Notes: generated by a model from the letters alone, not told the origin. 64,000 bases of DNA from JABCPE02 sp963516675 (GCA_963516675.1 CAUQBH010000006.1:70405-134404), one strand, 5' to 3'. Positions 27,273 to 36,674 are shown, numbered from the stretch's first letter. Made by a program: numbers and translations.

Positions 27273-29405
27273 TTATAACTCCTTATTGCTCAGGTATTTG
27301 TAATGATTCCAAAGCAGCCTAATCTCGTGATAGTCAAAATCATCAGGAAGGATTTCCTTCCATTCATTCAGGCTGTTTTGCGGTTGTGCATTAAAAGTTT
27401 TCTCAAAAATACTTATTTTTTCAGAACTTATAATTCTAGTTAAATCCAAAACGCCCTGATCAGCGAATTTAGCCAAATGCCCTACGATAGTGCTGGGTGC
27501 GAGGGCTCTTTCTTTCGCTATTTCATCAATGTTTTTCCCTTGTTCAAAGAGTTTGTAGGTGATGATATGAGTCGGGATTTTTGCGATTTTTGTGCTGATT
27601 TTCTCATCTTTATCAGCATCAAATAACTTCGTTTCTAAGAGTTTCGTTAATTTTAAATCGTTCAAATAATCTTCCGTGTCACTTATCCAAATTTTGAGAA
27701 ATTCATTGTGTTCTTTAAGACCTTTTTCGTTTTTTGTCTCGGAATAAAATTGTTTCAGAGGCTCAAAAACTTGGTCTTTTATTTTTTCAAAGAAAAAATG
27801 AACTCCGCCTTTTGCTTTCTTTTCTATTTCCTGCCATTCTTCTTGTCCGTGTGTGAATTTGGTCGCTTTTTGAAGCAGGATTTTCTCAAATTTTTCACAG
27901 ACTTTTATTAATTCTTTTATATTGGTTTTCAGTGAGATATATAGAGTTTGAGTTTTCTCTTCGCTGAGTTTCTTTGAGCTTTTTGCAATATCATACCAAT
28001 CTTCCAGAGATTGTAAGAACCAGCCGCAATCGGTGTATTTCAGGACTTTTTTGATGCTGTAATGGTATTTTTCAGCCTCTATGATTTGTTCTATCTTGTC
28101 ATTCGCCTTTGTATCTTCTTGAAAATGAGATATTCTATCATCTTTGAAAATAACCGAAGGCGTGATTTTGGATTTTAGATAAATCCCTTCCAATGTCCTG
28201 CATCGGGAAAGCGCCACATAGACCTGCCCAGAGGTGAAACTCTGCCCAGCATCTATGATAAGCCTGTCAAAAGTGAGCCCTTGGCTTTTGTGGATGGTAA
28301 CTGCCCACGCCAAACGGATAGGCAGCTGCTCAAAACTTCCAGTGACTTCTTCTTTTATCTGTTTGTCCTCTCCCAGAGTGTATTTTTTCTGTTCCCAGAC
28401 TTCTTTTTTTATTTCCAGTTCCTCATCGCTTCCATCCAGAATTGCGAAAACTTTATCTTCTGTAAGGCGTGATATTTCGGCGAGTTTGCCGTTGTAGTAT
28501 TTTCTGTCGCCAGAGGTATCATTTCGGATGAACATCACCTGCGCGCCGACTTTCAGTTCCAAAGTTTCATCATTTGGAAACATATTTTCCTTAAAATCTC
28601 CGAAAACAGAAGCATTATAGAAAAATGAAGGCGTTTTTAACTCGTTGATTTTCTTTTGGTTAATGCTGTCCGCCATTTTATTATGCGAACAGAGATGAAC
28701 GAAAGCTTCTCCATTAGGTTCAAAATCAGGGAAATACCTTTCATTTAATTTATTGAAATCCACCAATTTGCTGTTTCCATCACGAATCGCATTCAGCAGG
28801 TCTAAAAATTCTTTGTCTTTTTGTCTAAAAACTTCGGTCAGCTCTATCGTTAGTAAATCCATTTCCTCCAAAGCCTTTGCATTAAAGAAGAAAGGCGAGG
28901 AATAGTACCGCTGAAGGATATATTCGCTGTCTTCCCGAATAACAGGCGGAAGCTGGAATAAATCTCCCACGAAAAGCAGCTGCGCACCTCCGAATTTCTG
29001 CTGATTTCTTCTGGCTGTCCTGAGGGCAAAATCCATCATATCCAAGACATCGGCTCTGAGCATAGAGACTTCATCTATGATGATGATTTCCACCTCGCGC
29101 AGGAGTTTTAGTTTGTCTTTTCTGTATCTGAAATGAGGGAGTAGGTCTGAAATGTTATTAGCAATATTAGCATCTATCCTGTCTACCGTAGGGACAAAGG
29201 GTCTGAGAGGTAGCCCAAACATAGAGTGGATGGTGACACCGCCGGCATTGATAGCTGCGATGCCTGTGGGAGCCACTATGATATGATTTTTCCGAGATTT
29301 TTTCACGAAATCACTCAGGAAGGTGGTTTTTCCTGTTCCCGCCCTTCCTGTAAGGAAAACATTACGATTGGTATTTTCTATTAAATCAAATAAATGCTCA
29401 TTCAT
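27273..29405 (-). CDS. Pif1/RecD-like SF1 helicase with C-terminal HTH
   Basis: 710 residues. Walker A GRAGTGKT at 20-27, APTGIAAINAGGVTIHSMFGLP, Walker B IIIDEVSMLRADVLDMMD, QLPPV, and C-terminal helicase motif AVTIHKSQGLTFDRLIID followed by GQVYVALSRCR. This is the Pif1-type 5'-3' helicase core. The last 100 residues hold an HTH (AKERALAPSTIVGHLAKFADQG), seen in many Bacteroidota versions and likely to bind DNA or RNA. A role in replication-fork or structured-DNA processing is inference from the family. Confidence 0.93.
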   Translation of the reverse strand: MNEHLFDLIENTNRNVFLTGRAGTGKTTFLSDFVKKSRKNHIIVAPTGIAAINAGGVTIHSMFGLPLRPFVPTVDRIDANIANNISDLLPHFRYRKDKLKLLREVEIIIIDEVSMLRADVLDMMDFALRTARRNQQKFGGAQLLFVGDLFQLPPVIREDSEYILQRYYSSPFFFNAKALEEMDLLTIELTEVFRQKDKEFLDLLNAIRDGNSKLVDFNKLNERYFPDFEPNGEAFVHLCSHNKMADSINQKKINELKTPSFFYNASVFGDFKENMFPNDETLELKVGAQVMFIRNDTSGDRKYYNGKLAEISRLTEDKVFAILDGSDEELEIKKEVWEQKKYTLGEDKQIKEEVTGSFEQLPIRLAWAVTIHKSQGLTFDRLIIDAGQSFTSGQVYVALSRCRTLEGIYLKSKITPSVIFKDDRISHFQEDTKANDKIEQIIEAEKYHYSIKKVLKYTDCGWFLQSLEDWYDIAKSSKKLSEEKTQTLYISLKTNIKELIKVCEKFEKILLQKATKFTHGQEEWQEIEKKAKGGVHFFFEKIKDQVFEPLKQFYSETKNEKGLKEHNEFLKIWISDTEDYLNDLKLTKLLETKLFDADKDEKISTKIAKIPTHIITYKLFEQGKNIDEIAKERALAPSTIVGHLAKFADQGVLDLTRIISSEKISIFEKTFNAQPQNSLNEWKEILPDDFDYHEIRLLWNHYKYLSNKEL

Positions 29406-29469
29406 CGGCTCGTGTGGTGTATTTTGCTAAAAACAAAACGAATAGAAATTGGTTCTATTCGTTGAATTT

Positions 29470-29763
29470 CTAATGAAATTTATTATTGCCTTTATAAACA
29501 ATCACTTCTGCATTCTTTTCCTTGACCAAATCTACGAAATTGATAAAATGTTTCGTCTGGTTATGCAGGTTTAGGGCTTCTTGGCTTTCCCAAGTTTCAC
29601 TCATGATAAAATGCCCTTCGGTATCTATATCTTCTATCAGATTGTACTTGATGCAGCCTTTTTCTTTTCGGCTTTCTTCCACCAAAACTTTCAAGCTATC
29701 AAGGATTTCGGATACTTGTTCAGCTCTGAATTTTATCAATGCAATTACTTCTAAATTCTTCAT
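29470..29763 (-). CDS. Antibiotic biosynthesis monooxygenase (ABM) domain protein, quinol monooxygenase-like
   Basis: 97 residues, single ABM ferredoxin-like domain: ALIKFRAEQVSEILDSLKVLVEESRKEKGCIKYNL, then FIMSETWESQEALNLHNQTKHF. Resembles YgiN-type quinol monooxygenases, which work without cofactor; function of this copy unproven. It lies 34 bases after moxR in the same direction, in the position where a DUF58 gene might be expected. Confidence 0.88.
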   Translation of the reverse strand: MKNLEVIALIKFRAEQVSEILDSLKVLVEESRKEKGCIKYNLIEDIDTEGHFIMSETWESQEALNLHNQTKHFINFVDLVKEKNAEVIVYKGNNKFH

Positions 29764-29797
29764 AAAGAAAAAATTTTATCCTCCACAAAGATACTAA

Positions 29798-30805
29798 TTA
29801 TCTAGGAATTTCTATATTTTCTAAAATTTGTCTGATGATTTCATCTGTGGTAAGCCCTTCCATTTCTCGCTCAGGAGAAACCATTACACGATGGCGAAGC
29901 ACTGCATAGCTGGCTTCTTTTATGTCCTCTGGAGTTACGAAATCTCTTCCTCTTATCGCTGCAAAAGCCTTGGAAGCCGTAAGAAGAGCCAAACTCGCTC
30001 TCGGTGAAGCACCTAAATATAGGAATTGGTTTTCACGAGTGTTGATAACCAGTTTCGCAATGTATTCTATCAAATGAGGCTCTACAATAATCTCTTTTAC
30101 AAGGTTTTGGAATCTTTTCAGCTGTTCACCTGAAATTACAGTATTGATGGCTACTGTTTTGTCCGAAGACTTGTCTTGATGCTGGTTTTGGATAATGGTA
30201 ATTTCCTGCTCCAGATTAGGATAGCCCACATTTATTTTAAATAAAAACCTGTCCAGCTGGGCTTCAGGAAGTCGGTAAGTTCCCTCTTGTTCTATCGGGT
30301 TTTGGGTAGCCACTACCAAGAAAGGAAGTTCCATAGGATAGCGCGTTCCGTCCATAGTGATTTGTCTTTCCTCCATCACCTCAAAAAGCGCCGCCTGAGT
30401 TTTTGCAGGAGAACGGTTAATCTCATCTATGAGGATAAAATTAGAAAAAATAGGTCCTTTTTTGAACTCAAATTCAGAGGTTTTCACATTGAAAACAGAT
30501 GTTCCCAAAATATCTGAAGGCATAAGATCTGGCGTGAACTGTATCCTGCTGAAATCCACAGAGATAGTCTTGGCAAGGAGCTTGGCTGTGATGGTTTTCG
30601 CGACTCCTGGGACACCTTCTATCAGGACATGCCCATTAGAAAGAAGGGCAGCGAGGAGATGTTCTATCATGCTCTCTTGTCCTACGATGACTTTTCCTAT
30701 TTCGGCTTTTATTTTTTCTAAACTTTCGCGGAGTTCTGTCATATCTATTCTTGACTGGAACTGTGTAGCTGGAGTTTCTGGGTGTTCATTTTCTATATTT
30801 TCCAT
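29798..30805 (-). CDS. MoxR-family AAA+ ATPase
   Basis: 335 residues. Walker A GVPGVAKT at 64-71, Walker B FILIDEINRSPAKTQAALFEVMEE, sensor 1 VVATQNPIEQEGTYRLPEAQLDRFLF, and C-terminal lid GASPRASLALLTASKAFA. MoxR ATPases act as chaperones that assemble metal-bearing or membrane protein complexes, usually with von Willebrand/DUF58 partners. Final gene of the SpoIIM-like/DUF4129/DUF4350 cluster; it starts 3 bases after DUF4350 stops. Confidence 0.95.
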   Translation of the reverse strand: MENIENEHPETPATQFQSRIDMTELRESLEKIKAEIGKVIVGQESMIEHLLAALLSNGHVLIEGVPGVAKTITAKLLAKTISVDFSRIQFTPDLMPSDILGTSVFNVKTSEFEFKKGPIFSNFILIDEINRSPAKTQAALFEVMEERQITMDGTRYPMELPFLVVATQNPIEQEGTYRLPEAQLDRFLFKINVGYPNLEQEITIIQNQHQDKSSDKTVAINTVISGEQLKRFQNLVKEIIVEPHLIEYIAKLVINTRENQFLYLGASPRASLALLTASKAFAAIRGRDFVTPEDIKEASYAVLRHRVMVSPEREMEGLTTDEIIRQILENIEIPR

Positions 30806-30808
30806 TTT

Positions 30809-31978
30809 TTATGATTTTAAAATTTTATCTAAAACTTCGTTTATTTTCGCTAAATCAGAGTGTTTTACTTGAATATGTTGATTTTGTATTTTGTTTATTA
30901 AATCAACGGCTTCCTGTATCAGTTCTATATTTTTCCCAGTTTTTAGGTGTAATTTTTTGATGAAATTATCATCCAGATGCTGGGTATCAATCATTAAATC
31001 CAATCTTACTTTATTGAGGAAATATTGGATTTTTTTTAGAGCCATGTCATGTGGTGTTCCCTCTTGTAGATAGAGGTTTCCGATACTTTTCACGAACTCT
31101 ACGGACTTGTTTTTCAGAGGTTCTATGATAGGAACGATTCTCTGTTTTCTTCTAATATTAAATAGCGCAAAAAGCAGTAATCCCACCAGTAGCAGCTGCC
31201 ATGCATGTCTGAGATTATCATTCTGAAGGATAAATCTCAGCGGCGACTGGGATTCTCTTTTTTTATTGTAATTTTCTGTAAACCAAACAGTTTTGTTATT
31301 TGGAAGGTATGAAAATATATTTTCTACATACTTATGTCCTTCGGGTTTTAGGAGGTAATAATTGGTCAGAATAAGCGGCTCCGAATGAAGATAAAAATTA
31401 CCTTTTCCAAAAGGAACTTGGATAAAATTAAAACTTACTTTTTTCCCATCTTTTTCGATGTAACCTAAAATTTTCTGACCAGAGTTTATTTCTTTAAAAC
31501 CTGTTCCAGAAGGCGCTTTATCTATCAAGATGCTGTTTTTCATTTTTTTGTCTAATAGATGGAAAGTCAGCTTTTTATCTTCATCAATGTCATTCAGATA
31601 TTTGTAAGATATATCTATGGTGTCAGGGAGGGAGTAGAAAACTTTATCGATGACCAATACATTAGCACCTTTTTCTGTTTGCTCTAAGATTTTTTTCCAA
31701 GACTCTTCATCAAAATGTTTATTGAAAACCAGAATGTTATGAGGAGGAAGGTTAGGGTTTTGTTTGTAATAATTAAACGGCGATTCCTCCACACGCTCTA
31801 CATTTTTGAGAAGCCCATTTACTTCTTGGTTGAAAACATACAGCCCAAAGGGAGTTTTCTTATGAATGTCAAAGTTTTTCCGCCAGTCTATGACCTCGGT
31901 TTTATTGACTTCCAGCAGTCCCAGTATCACCAAAACGATGACAAGTATTATTCCATAAATTCTAAATGTTTTGTTCAT
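30809..31978 (-). CDS. DUF4350 domain membrane protein
   Basis: 389 residues. An N-terminal span (about 7-23), a periplasmic DUF4350 part with NILVFNKHFDEESWKKILEQTEKGANVLVIDKVF, a second span near 260-280 (LLVGLLLFALFNIRRKQRIVPII) and a cytoplasmic helical tail. It is a partner of MoxR in flavobacterial clusters; molecular role unknown. Three bases separate its stop from moxR and 5 bases separate its start from the DUF4129 stop. Confidence 0.88.
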   Translation of the reverse strand: MNKTFRIYGIILVIVLVILGLLEVNKTEVIDWRKNFDIHKKTPFGLYVFNQEVNGLLKNVERVEESPFNYYKQNPNLPPHNILVFNKHFDEESWKKILEQTEKGANVLVIDKVFYSLPDTIDISYKYLNDIDEDKKLTFHLLDKKMKNSILIDKAPSGTGFKEINSGQKILGYIEKDGKKVSFNFIQVPFGKGNFYLHSEPLILTNYYLLKPEGHKYVENIFSYLPNNKTVWFTENYNKKRESQSPLRFILQNDNLRHAWQLLLVGLLLFALFNIRRKQRIVPIIEPLKNKSVEFVKSIGNLYLQEGTPHDMALKKIQYFLNKVRLDLMIDTQHLDDNFIKKLHLKTGKNIELIQEAVDLINKIQNQHIQVKHSDLAKINEVLDKILKS

Positions 31979-31983
31979 TCAGT

Positions 31984-32787
31984 TTATATTTTTTCATGAA
32001 AAACCGACCATTTTTCTTTCATTTTGTGGTAGGAATTTTCATCAATTTCAAATTCGCCATACCATACATAATCAAAGATTTTAGTAGCATCTCGGAATTT
32101 TCCTTGCAGTTGTTTTTCTTTGATTTCGCTCATGTAGTCTCGGTTGGTTTTTTCAGGATTCCATTCTATGATTTTTTTGTCCGCTAATATCTTTAAAATC
32201 CAAAGAAACTGATATCTCACCGCATATCTGAAATCACGGTTTCTTTCATAGCCTTTGATGCTTTCCTGAAAGTTGATTTCATGGATATTTTCATGAAGTT
32301 CGTTTACTTCTATATTGATTTTTTTGTTTTTCTTTCCAAAGAAGAAACTGCCCTCCTTCGATATAAGGAATTTTATCAAGAAATAAAGCACAAAACCTAT
32401 GATGATAATGGCTAAAAATCTCATTATGCTTTCCGCAAAATCAAAAGGCTTATTAGAATTGATACTTCCAAAAATAGATTCTAAAAGTTCTATGAATTTT
32501 CTTTGCAGCTTTTCCCATAGAGATTCTCTTGGTTTGGTAGCAGTATAGTCATACTCTTTGGACTGATACTTGTTTTTATAGTTTTCTGGAAAAGTTTTAG
32601 GGAAAATTACATCATCGGTTTCCTTTATGGAGTTCAGTAAAGAATCCATTTTCCGCTCCTCATAGGCATTATTATCTAATATCTCCTCAGGAACATCATC
32701 TAGTTCTATTTCATCTGTTGAAGTTTGTCCGTGAAAAAGCCCTAAACTGCCGAAGAAAATTAAAAGTGCAACAAACTTAAATCTCAT
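31984..32787 (-). CDS. DUF4129 domain membrane protein
   Basis: 267 residues from the chosen ATG, which gives a clean signal peptide ending FHGQ; a TTG three codons earlier is the alternative. A low-complexity acidic stretch follows, then a single span near 128-146 (AIIIIGFVLYFLIKFLI) and the cytoplasmic DUF4129 part with RNRDFRYAVRYQFLWILKILADKKIIEWNPEKTNRDYM. The start overlaps the upstream membrane gene by 11 bases, so they are coupled. Confidence 0.86.
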   Translation of the reverse strand: MRFKFVALLIFFGSLGLFHGQTSTDEIELDDVPEEILDNNAYEERKMDSLLNSIKETDDVIFPKTFPENYKNKYQSKEYDYTATKPRESLWEKLQRKFIELLESIFGSINSNKPFDFAESIMRFLAIIIIGFVLYFLIKFLISKEGSFFFGKKNKKINIEVNELHENIHEINFQESIKGYERNRDFRYAVRYQFLWILKILADKKIIEWNPEKTNRDYMSEIKEKQLQGKFRDATKIFDYVWYGEFEIDENSYHKMKEKWSVFHEKI

Positions 32788-33736
32788 TCCGTCCAATAGT
32801 TTCTATTTCAGATAAATCCATTTTTCTATGAAGGTCAGTGCGGTTGTCATAGTACATCAGCCCAGCATTTACATAAATCAAGTTATTCGCTAAAAAACTA
32901 ATGAACATCACCACTGCATAAATGATAATCAATGCAAAAGCTGTCCCGCTGCCACTATCTGAATTATATGCATCTCCTACACTCAAAGCCCCTAATATAG
33001 TGAAAAACATAGGGATAAAGGTAAATATAGAGATTACTGTTTGTATGATAAAATAAGTAACCACTGTAGAGCCCCAATATTTCCAAAAAGGTGATTTCCC
33101 TTCTCTGTTCGGATAGTTAAACTGAGCAGAGATAGCATAGGAAAGAGAACCAAAGAAGCCTCGTTCCGTGTGGAAATAATCAAACAGAAGGAAATTGATA
33201 GTATTCATCACGATAGGAGCCAAAAAGAAAATCAAAATCAGTCCTATCAGTAAGAAAACCAATAAGAAACTGATACCAAAAACGATCACAACCAAAGGAA
33301 GAATGATAAACAATAATCCTAAAAATAAGATAAGAATTTTCCCTGCATTTTTCTTCAGGTCGTTTAGTATTTCATCGGTTTTGATGTCTATACTTCCCGT
33401 TTCGCTGGCTCTTTTCATGTATAGCACTGGGAAACAGTAATTGATAATAGCCGCTGCCAAAAACAATATGAAAATCAGCGATGTTATTAAAATCAAAGTT
33501 CCTATATTCTCCTCAAAATATTCTTCAAAATATCGGCTTTGTCCTTCCATATTAGAACCAAACATCTGAGAAAAAAATTCGCGGTAGCCCACTACTGCCA
33601 GCACCATCATCAGTATCAGTATCAGACCATTTATCAAGAAATAATTCTTGAAATAGTTCTTTCCATATATTTTGAAGAAAGCAAAAGAATCGGAAATCAA
33701 ACCACCGAAATCTCTTCTTTTATAAAATTCAAACAT
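32777..33736 (-). CDS. Multi-pass membrane protein of the MoxR cluster
   Basis: 319 residues with about six hydrophobic spans, including IINYCFPVLYM and a long Ile/Leu stretch near 135-180 (ILILFLGLLFIILPLVVIVFG). No DUF assigned by eye. Consistently placed between SpoIIM-like and DUF4129 proteins. Its 5' end overlaps the SpoIIM-like gene by 8 bases. Confidence 0.72.
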   Translation of the reverse strand: MFEFYKRRDFGGLISDSFAFFKIYGKNYFKNYFLINGLILILMMVLAVVGYREFFSQMFGSNMEGQSRYFEEYFEENIGTLILITSLIFILFLAAAIINYCFPVLYMKRASETGSIDIKTDEILNDLKKNAGKILILFLGLLFIILPLVVIVFGISFLLVFLLIGLILIFFLAPIVMNTINFLLFDYFHTERGFFGSLSYAISAQFNYPNREGKSPFWKYWGSTVVTYFIIQTVISIFTFIPMFFTILGALSVGDAYNSDSGSGTAFALIIIYAVVMFISFLANNLIYVNAGLMYYDNRTDLHRKMDLSEIETIGRNEI

Positions 33737-34697
33737 TGTTTTTTAATTTTTTATTAACATAATAAGGATACACAAAATAATAAAAACTAATGAACGCCAG
33801 CATTCCCAAAATCAAAACAGAATTGAAAATCTCGTTCATTTTCAAAGCATAGCGGGTGACAAATCCTTCTAAAATTCCTGCAATAATAGTAAAAGGAATG
33901 GTGCTGACAAATATTTTAATGGCATTTTTTGCTCCTATTTTAAAGGAATTAAACCTAGAATAAGTTTTTGGAAACAAAATAGAACTACCCAGCATAAGCC
34001 CTGCCATAGCCTCTACTACCATACTGAAAATCTCAAAAACCCCATGAATCCAGATGCCTCTCATACTGTCTTCCAGCGCCCCATGCTGATAGAAAAAATA
34101 CTGAAAAGCCCCCAGCATAATGCAGTTGTACAAGAAATAAAGCAGCGTTCCCAGCCCCGCGAAAACCCCTAAAATAAATAGATAAGCACCCACACGGAGG
34201 TTGTTTAGGATAATAGCAACAGCACTCCCAAAATTGGAGCCCTGCTGATAAACGCCCACAGCATTGCCTTTTTCTATGTTTTCTATGGTCATATTTACAT
34301 AGCCTTCCCCTAAAATAAGCTCCACAAATGTAGTGTCATAATGAGCTGATAAAACGCCTATCCCTGTGAAAATCAAGAAGAAACAAAAGGCGTAAAGCAA
34401 GAATTTATAATTTTCATACACCAAAAGAGGAACTTCCGTTTTGAAGAAATATAAAAGTCTGTTTTGCTCTATTCTCTTGGTTTTGTAGATTTTTTGAAAA
34501 ATCTGGCTGGAGAGATGGTTTAGATAAATGGTGGTGTTACTTTTCGGGTAATAAGTCTGTGAAAAAGACAAATCATTGACCAAGTTTATATACAAAGAAG
34601 ACAGGTCATCTGGATTTTTTTTAATTTTTCCATCAATAACCTGCTCTATTTCCAACCATTTTTCTTTATTTTGCCTAATAAAAAAAACTTCTCTCAT
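33729..34697 (-). CDS. Stage II sporulation protein M-like membrane protein
   Basis: 322 residues. Soluble N-terminal helical region REVFFIRQNKEKWLEIEQVIDG, then five or six spans with conserved FAGLGTLLYFLYNCIMLGAFQYF and IWIHGVFEIFSMVVEAMAGLMLGSSILFP, the SpoIIM/DUF95 pattern. This phylum does not sporulate; here it belongs to the MoxR cluster. Divergent from the RDD gene with only 23 bases between. Confidence 0.9.
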   Translation of the reverse strand: MREVFFIRQNKEKWLEIEQVIDGKIKKNPDDLSSLYINLVNDLSFSQTYYPKSNTTIYLNHLSSQIFQKIYKTKRIEQNRLLYFFKTEVPLLVYENYKFLLYAFCFFLIFTGIGVLSAHYDTTFVELILGEGYVNMTIENIEKGNAVGVYQQGSNFGSAVAIILNNLRVGAYLFILGVFAGLGTLLYFLYNCIMLGAFQYFFYQHGALEDSMRGIWIHGVFEIFSMVVEAMAGLMLGSSILFPKTYSRFNSFKIGAKNAIKIFVSTIPFTIIAGILEGFVTRYALKMNEIFNSVLILGMLAFISFYYFVYPYYVNKKLKNNV

Positions 34698-34720
34698 AAT
34701 TCGGCTAAATTAGTAAAAAT

Positions 34721-35470
34721 ATGTCTAAAATTGCAATAAATACATCACAAAATGTAAATATTAATTTTAATATTGCCAGCATAGGGGATAGAATATTGGC
34801 TTTTTTCATTGATATGATTATCAAAGCAGCCTATATGATTGTGCTTTTTATCATTTTATTTAAAGTTTTAAGTATAGATAATGTATTTAAAAATTGGGAT
34901 GAATGGACTGTGATGGCTTTTTTTGGAATAATTACCCTGCCGATTCATCTTTATACTTTGGTCTGCGAGAGCCTGATGGAGGGACAGACTTTCGGAAAGA
35001 AAATAATGAAAATCAGAGTAGTGAAAATAGATGGATATCAGGCGAGTTTTGGGGATTATTTTGTGCGCTGGATTTTCAGAATTGTAGATGTTTTTTCTAG
35101 TGGGGGAGTAGTGGGGCTTATCACGGTCATTGTCTCTAAAAACAATCAAAGATTTGGAGGGATGGTCTCTGGAACAGCGGTGATTTCACTGAAAAATAAA
35201 ATCAATATTTCTCATACAATTTTAGAAAACCTTCAGCAGGACTATGTTCCTGATTTTCCGCAAGTCGTGCTATTGTCTGATAATGATATGAGGATTATAA
35301 AATCTAATTATCAAAAGGCTGTATTGACCTATGACAAGATTATTTTGCATCAGTTATCTAATAAAATAAAAGAAATCCTTAAGCTAGAAATAGACCACAG
35401 AGAACTTACCGAAAAGCAGTTTATAGACAAGATTATCAAGGATTATAACTACTATACAGGAAAAGAGTAA
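34721..35470 (+). CDS. RDD family membrane protein
   Basis: 249 residues. RDD domain from about 18 to 165: ASIGDRILAFFIDMIIKAAYM with the Arg and Asp that name the family, MEGQTFGKKIMKIRVVKIDG, FGDYFVRWIFRIVD. The C-terminal part is soluble and basic. Divergent from the SpoIIM-like gene; the pair is commonly neighbouring in flavobacterial MoxR clusters. Function unknown. Confidence 0.92.
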   Translation: MSKIAINTSQNVNINFNIASIGDRILAFFIDMIIKAAYMIVLFIILFKVLSIDNVFKNWDEWTVMAFFGIITLPIHLYTLVCESLMEGQTFGKKIMKIRVVKIDGYQASFGDYFVRWIFRIVDVFSSGGVVGLITVIVSKNNQRFGGMVSGTAVISLKNKINISHTILENLQQDYVPDFPQVVLLSDNDMRIIKSNYQKAVLTYDKIILHQLSNKIKEILKLEIDHRELTEKQFIDKIIKDYNYYTGKE

Positions 35471-35489
35471 TTTTTTCTAAATTTATATC

Positions 35490-35520
35490 TTGCAAAATCA
35501 AAAAAATCGTATTATATTTG
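35490..35520 (+). promoter_or_regulatory. Promoter for the SAM-riboswitch-metX transcript
   Basis: TTG at 35490-35492 and a perfect TATATTTG -7 box at 35513-35520, 20 bases apart. It would start the RNA shortly before the riboswitch at 35549. Confidence 0.7.
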
Positions 35521-35548
35521 TCTCGCATTAGTCAATAATTTTGAAAAT

Positions 35549-35652
35549 GTTATCAAGAAAGGTGGAGAGATTAGACTCTGTGAAACCTTAGCAACCCTCC
35601 GAATGCTCGTGGAGAAGGTGCTAAATTCTACTCGCTGAAAGAGGGAGATAAC
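35549..35652 (+). ncRNA. SAM-I (S-box) riboswitch
   Basis: P1 GTTATC (35549) pairs with GATAAC (35652). Within it are the S-box core blocks: TCAAGAAAGGTGGAGAG, GAAACCTTAGCAACCCTCC, AAGGTGCTAAATTCTACTCG and AGAGGGAGATAAC. Order, spacing and the 4-way junction match the SAM-I class. It precedes metX, the first step committing homoserine to methionine. No strong intrinsic terminator is seen after it; two downstream copies of CATTTT(T)CAA can pair with the sequence just before P1, so control may be at translation start. Confidence 0.93.
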
Positions 35653-35708
35653 GAACACTACATTTTTCAATAAAGTAGCATTTTCAAGGATAAAAAATAA
35701 AAATAAAA

Positions 35709-36656
35709 TTGGAAAGTTCGCTGCTTAATCAACTTAAAATAGATAAATTCATTACTCAAAGTGGGGTACAGTATACTGACCTCCCGCTGAGCTACCAAGT
35801 CTTTGGGCAAAAACTGCATACAGCTCCTGTCATTTTAGTCAATCACGCCCTTACAGGAAACTCTAATGTAGCAGGCGAAAAGGGCTGGTGGAAAACCCTC
35901 GTGGGGTATGGGAGTGTGATAGATTTACAGAAATACACTATTGTCTGCTTTAATGTGGCAGGGAATGGCTATGATGGTTTTTTCATTGACGACTATAAAA
36001 ATTTTACAGCCAAAGACATGGCGAGGCTTTTCGTTTTGGGGTTGAAAAACCTTGGGATAAAGGAGCTTTATGCTTTGGTGGGAGGTTCTGTCGGTGGGTC
36101 TATCGCTTGGGAAATGCTCTGTATAGCGCCTTATTTGGCTAAAATTTTCATTCCTGTGGCTACGGATTATAAGACGACGGACTGGCTGCATTCACAGTGT
36201 CTGGTGCAGGAATTTTTGCTCGAAAGTGAAGACAGACCACTTGAAAAAGCCCGTATTCACGCGATGCTCAACTATCGTACGCCAGGGTCTCTTAATCAGA
36301 GATTTAAGCGAGAACAGGACGACCAAAAGAATATTCTAAAATCTCACGACTGGCTCAATTATCATGGAAAGGCTCTAGATAATAGGTTTGATATAAAGGC
36401 GTATCGGCTTATGAATCAGCTCCTTAAAACCATTGATGCCAAGGAAGAAGATTTGCTTAAAATCAATTCGGAAATACATCTCATAGGCGTGGATTCGGAT
36501 TTACATTATCCTGCTTTTGAGATTAGAAATTCTTATGATTTTCTGAAAAATAATGGTAAAAATGTGTATCATCACGAGATAAAATCCATCCATGGGCACG
36601 ATGCCTTTTTGATGGAATATGAACAACTAAACGAAATTTTAGGTAAAATTTTTTAA
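35709..36656 (+). CDS. metX: Homoserine O-acetyltransferase-like alpha/beta hydrolase
   Basis: Activates homoserine by O-acylation, entry to methionine. 315 residues, a bit shorter than common MetX (350-380). Motifs: VILVNHALTGNSNV oxyanion region, nucleophile Ser127 in GGSVGG, Asp264 region GVDSDLHYP and His in IHGHDAF near 295. Start is a TTG; no in-frame ATG exists nearby and the frame closes upstream. The acyl donor (acetyl or succinyl) is not proven. It is controlled by the SAM riboswitch in its leader and is followed after 18 bases by the homoserine dehydrogenase. Confidence 0.9.
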   Translation: MESSLLNQLKIDKFITQSGVQYTDLPLSYQVFGQKLHTAPVILVNHALTGNSNVAGEKGWWKTLVGYGSVIDLQKYTIVCFNVAGNGYDGFFIDDYKNFTAKDMARLFVLGLKNLGIKELYALVGGSVGGSIAWEMLCIAPYLAKIFIPVATDYKTTDWLHSQCLVQEFLLESEDRPLEKARIHAMLNYRTPGSLNQRFKREQDDQKNILKSHDWLNYHGKALDNRFDIKAYRLMNQLLKTIDAKEEDLLKINSEIHLIGVDSDLHYPAFEIRNSYDFLKNNGKNVYHHEIKSIHGHDAFLMEYEQLNEILGKIF

Positions 36657-36674
36657 AAATCAACACGATATAAT

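Noticed and set aside
35549..35652. Cobalamin riboswitch upstream of metX
   Set aside because: The core blocks and P1 fit SAM-I (S-box), and no B12-box was seen; the B12-dependent metH genes have no visible riboswitch of their own.
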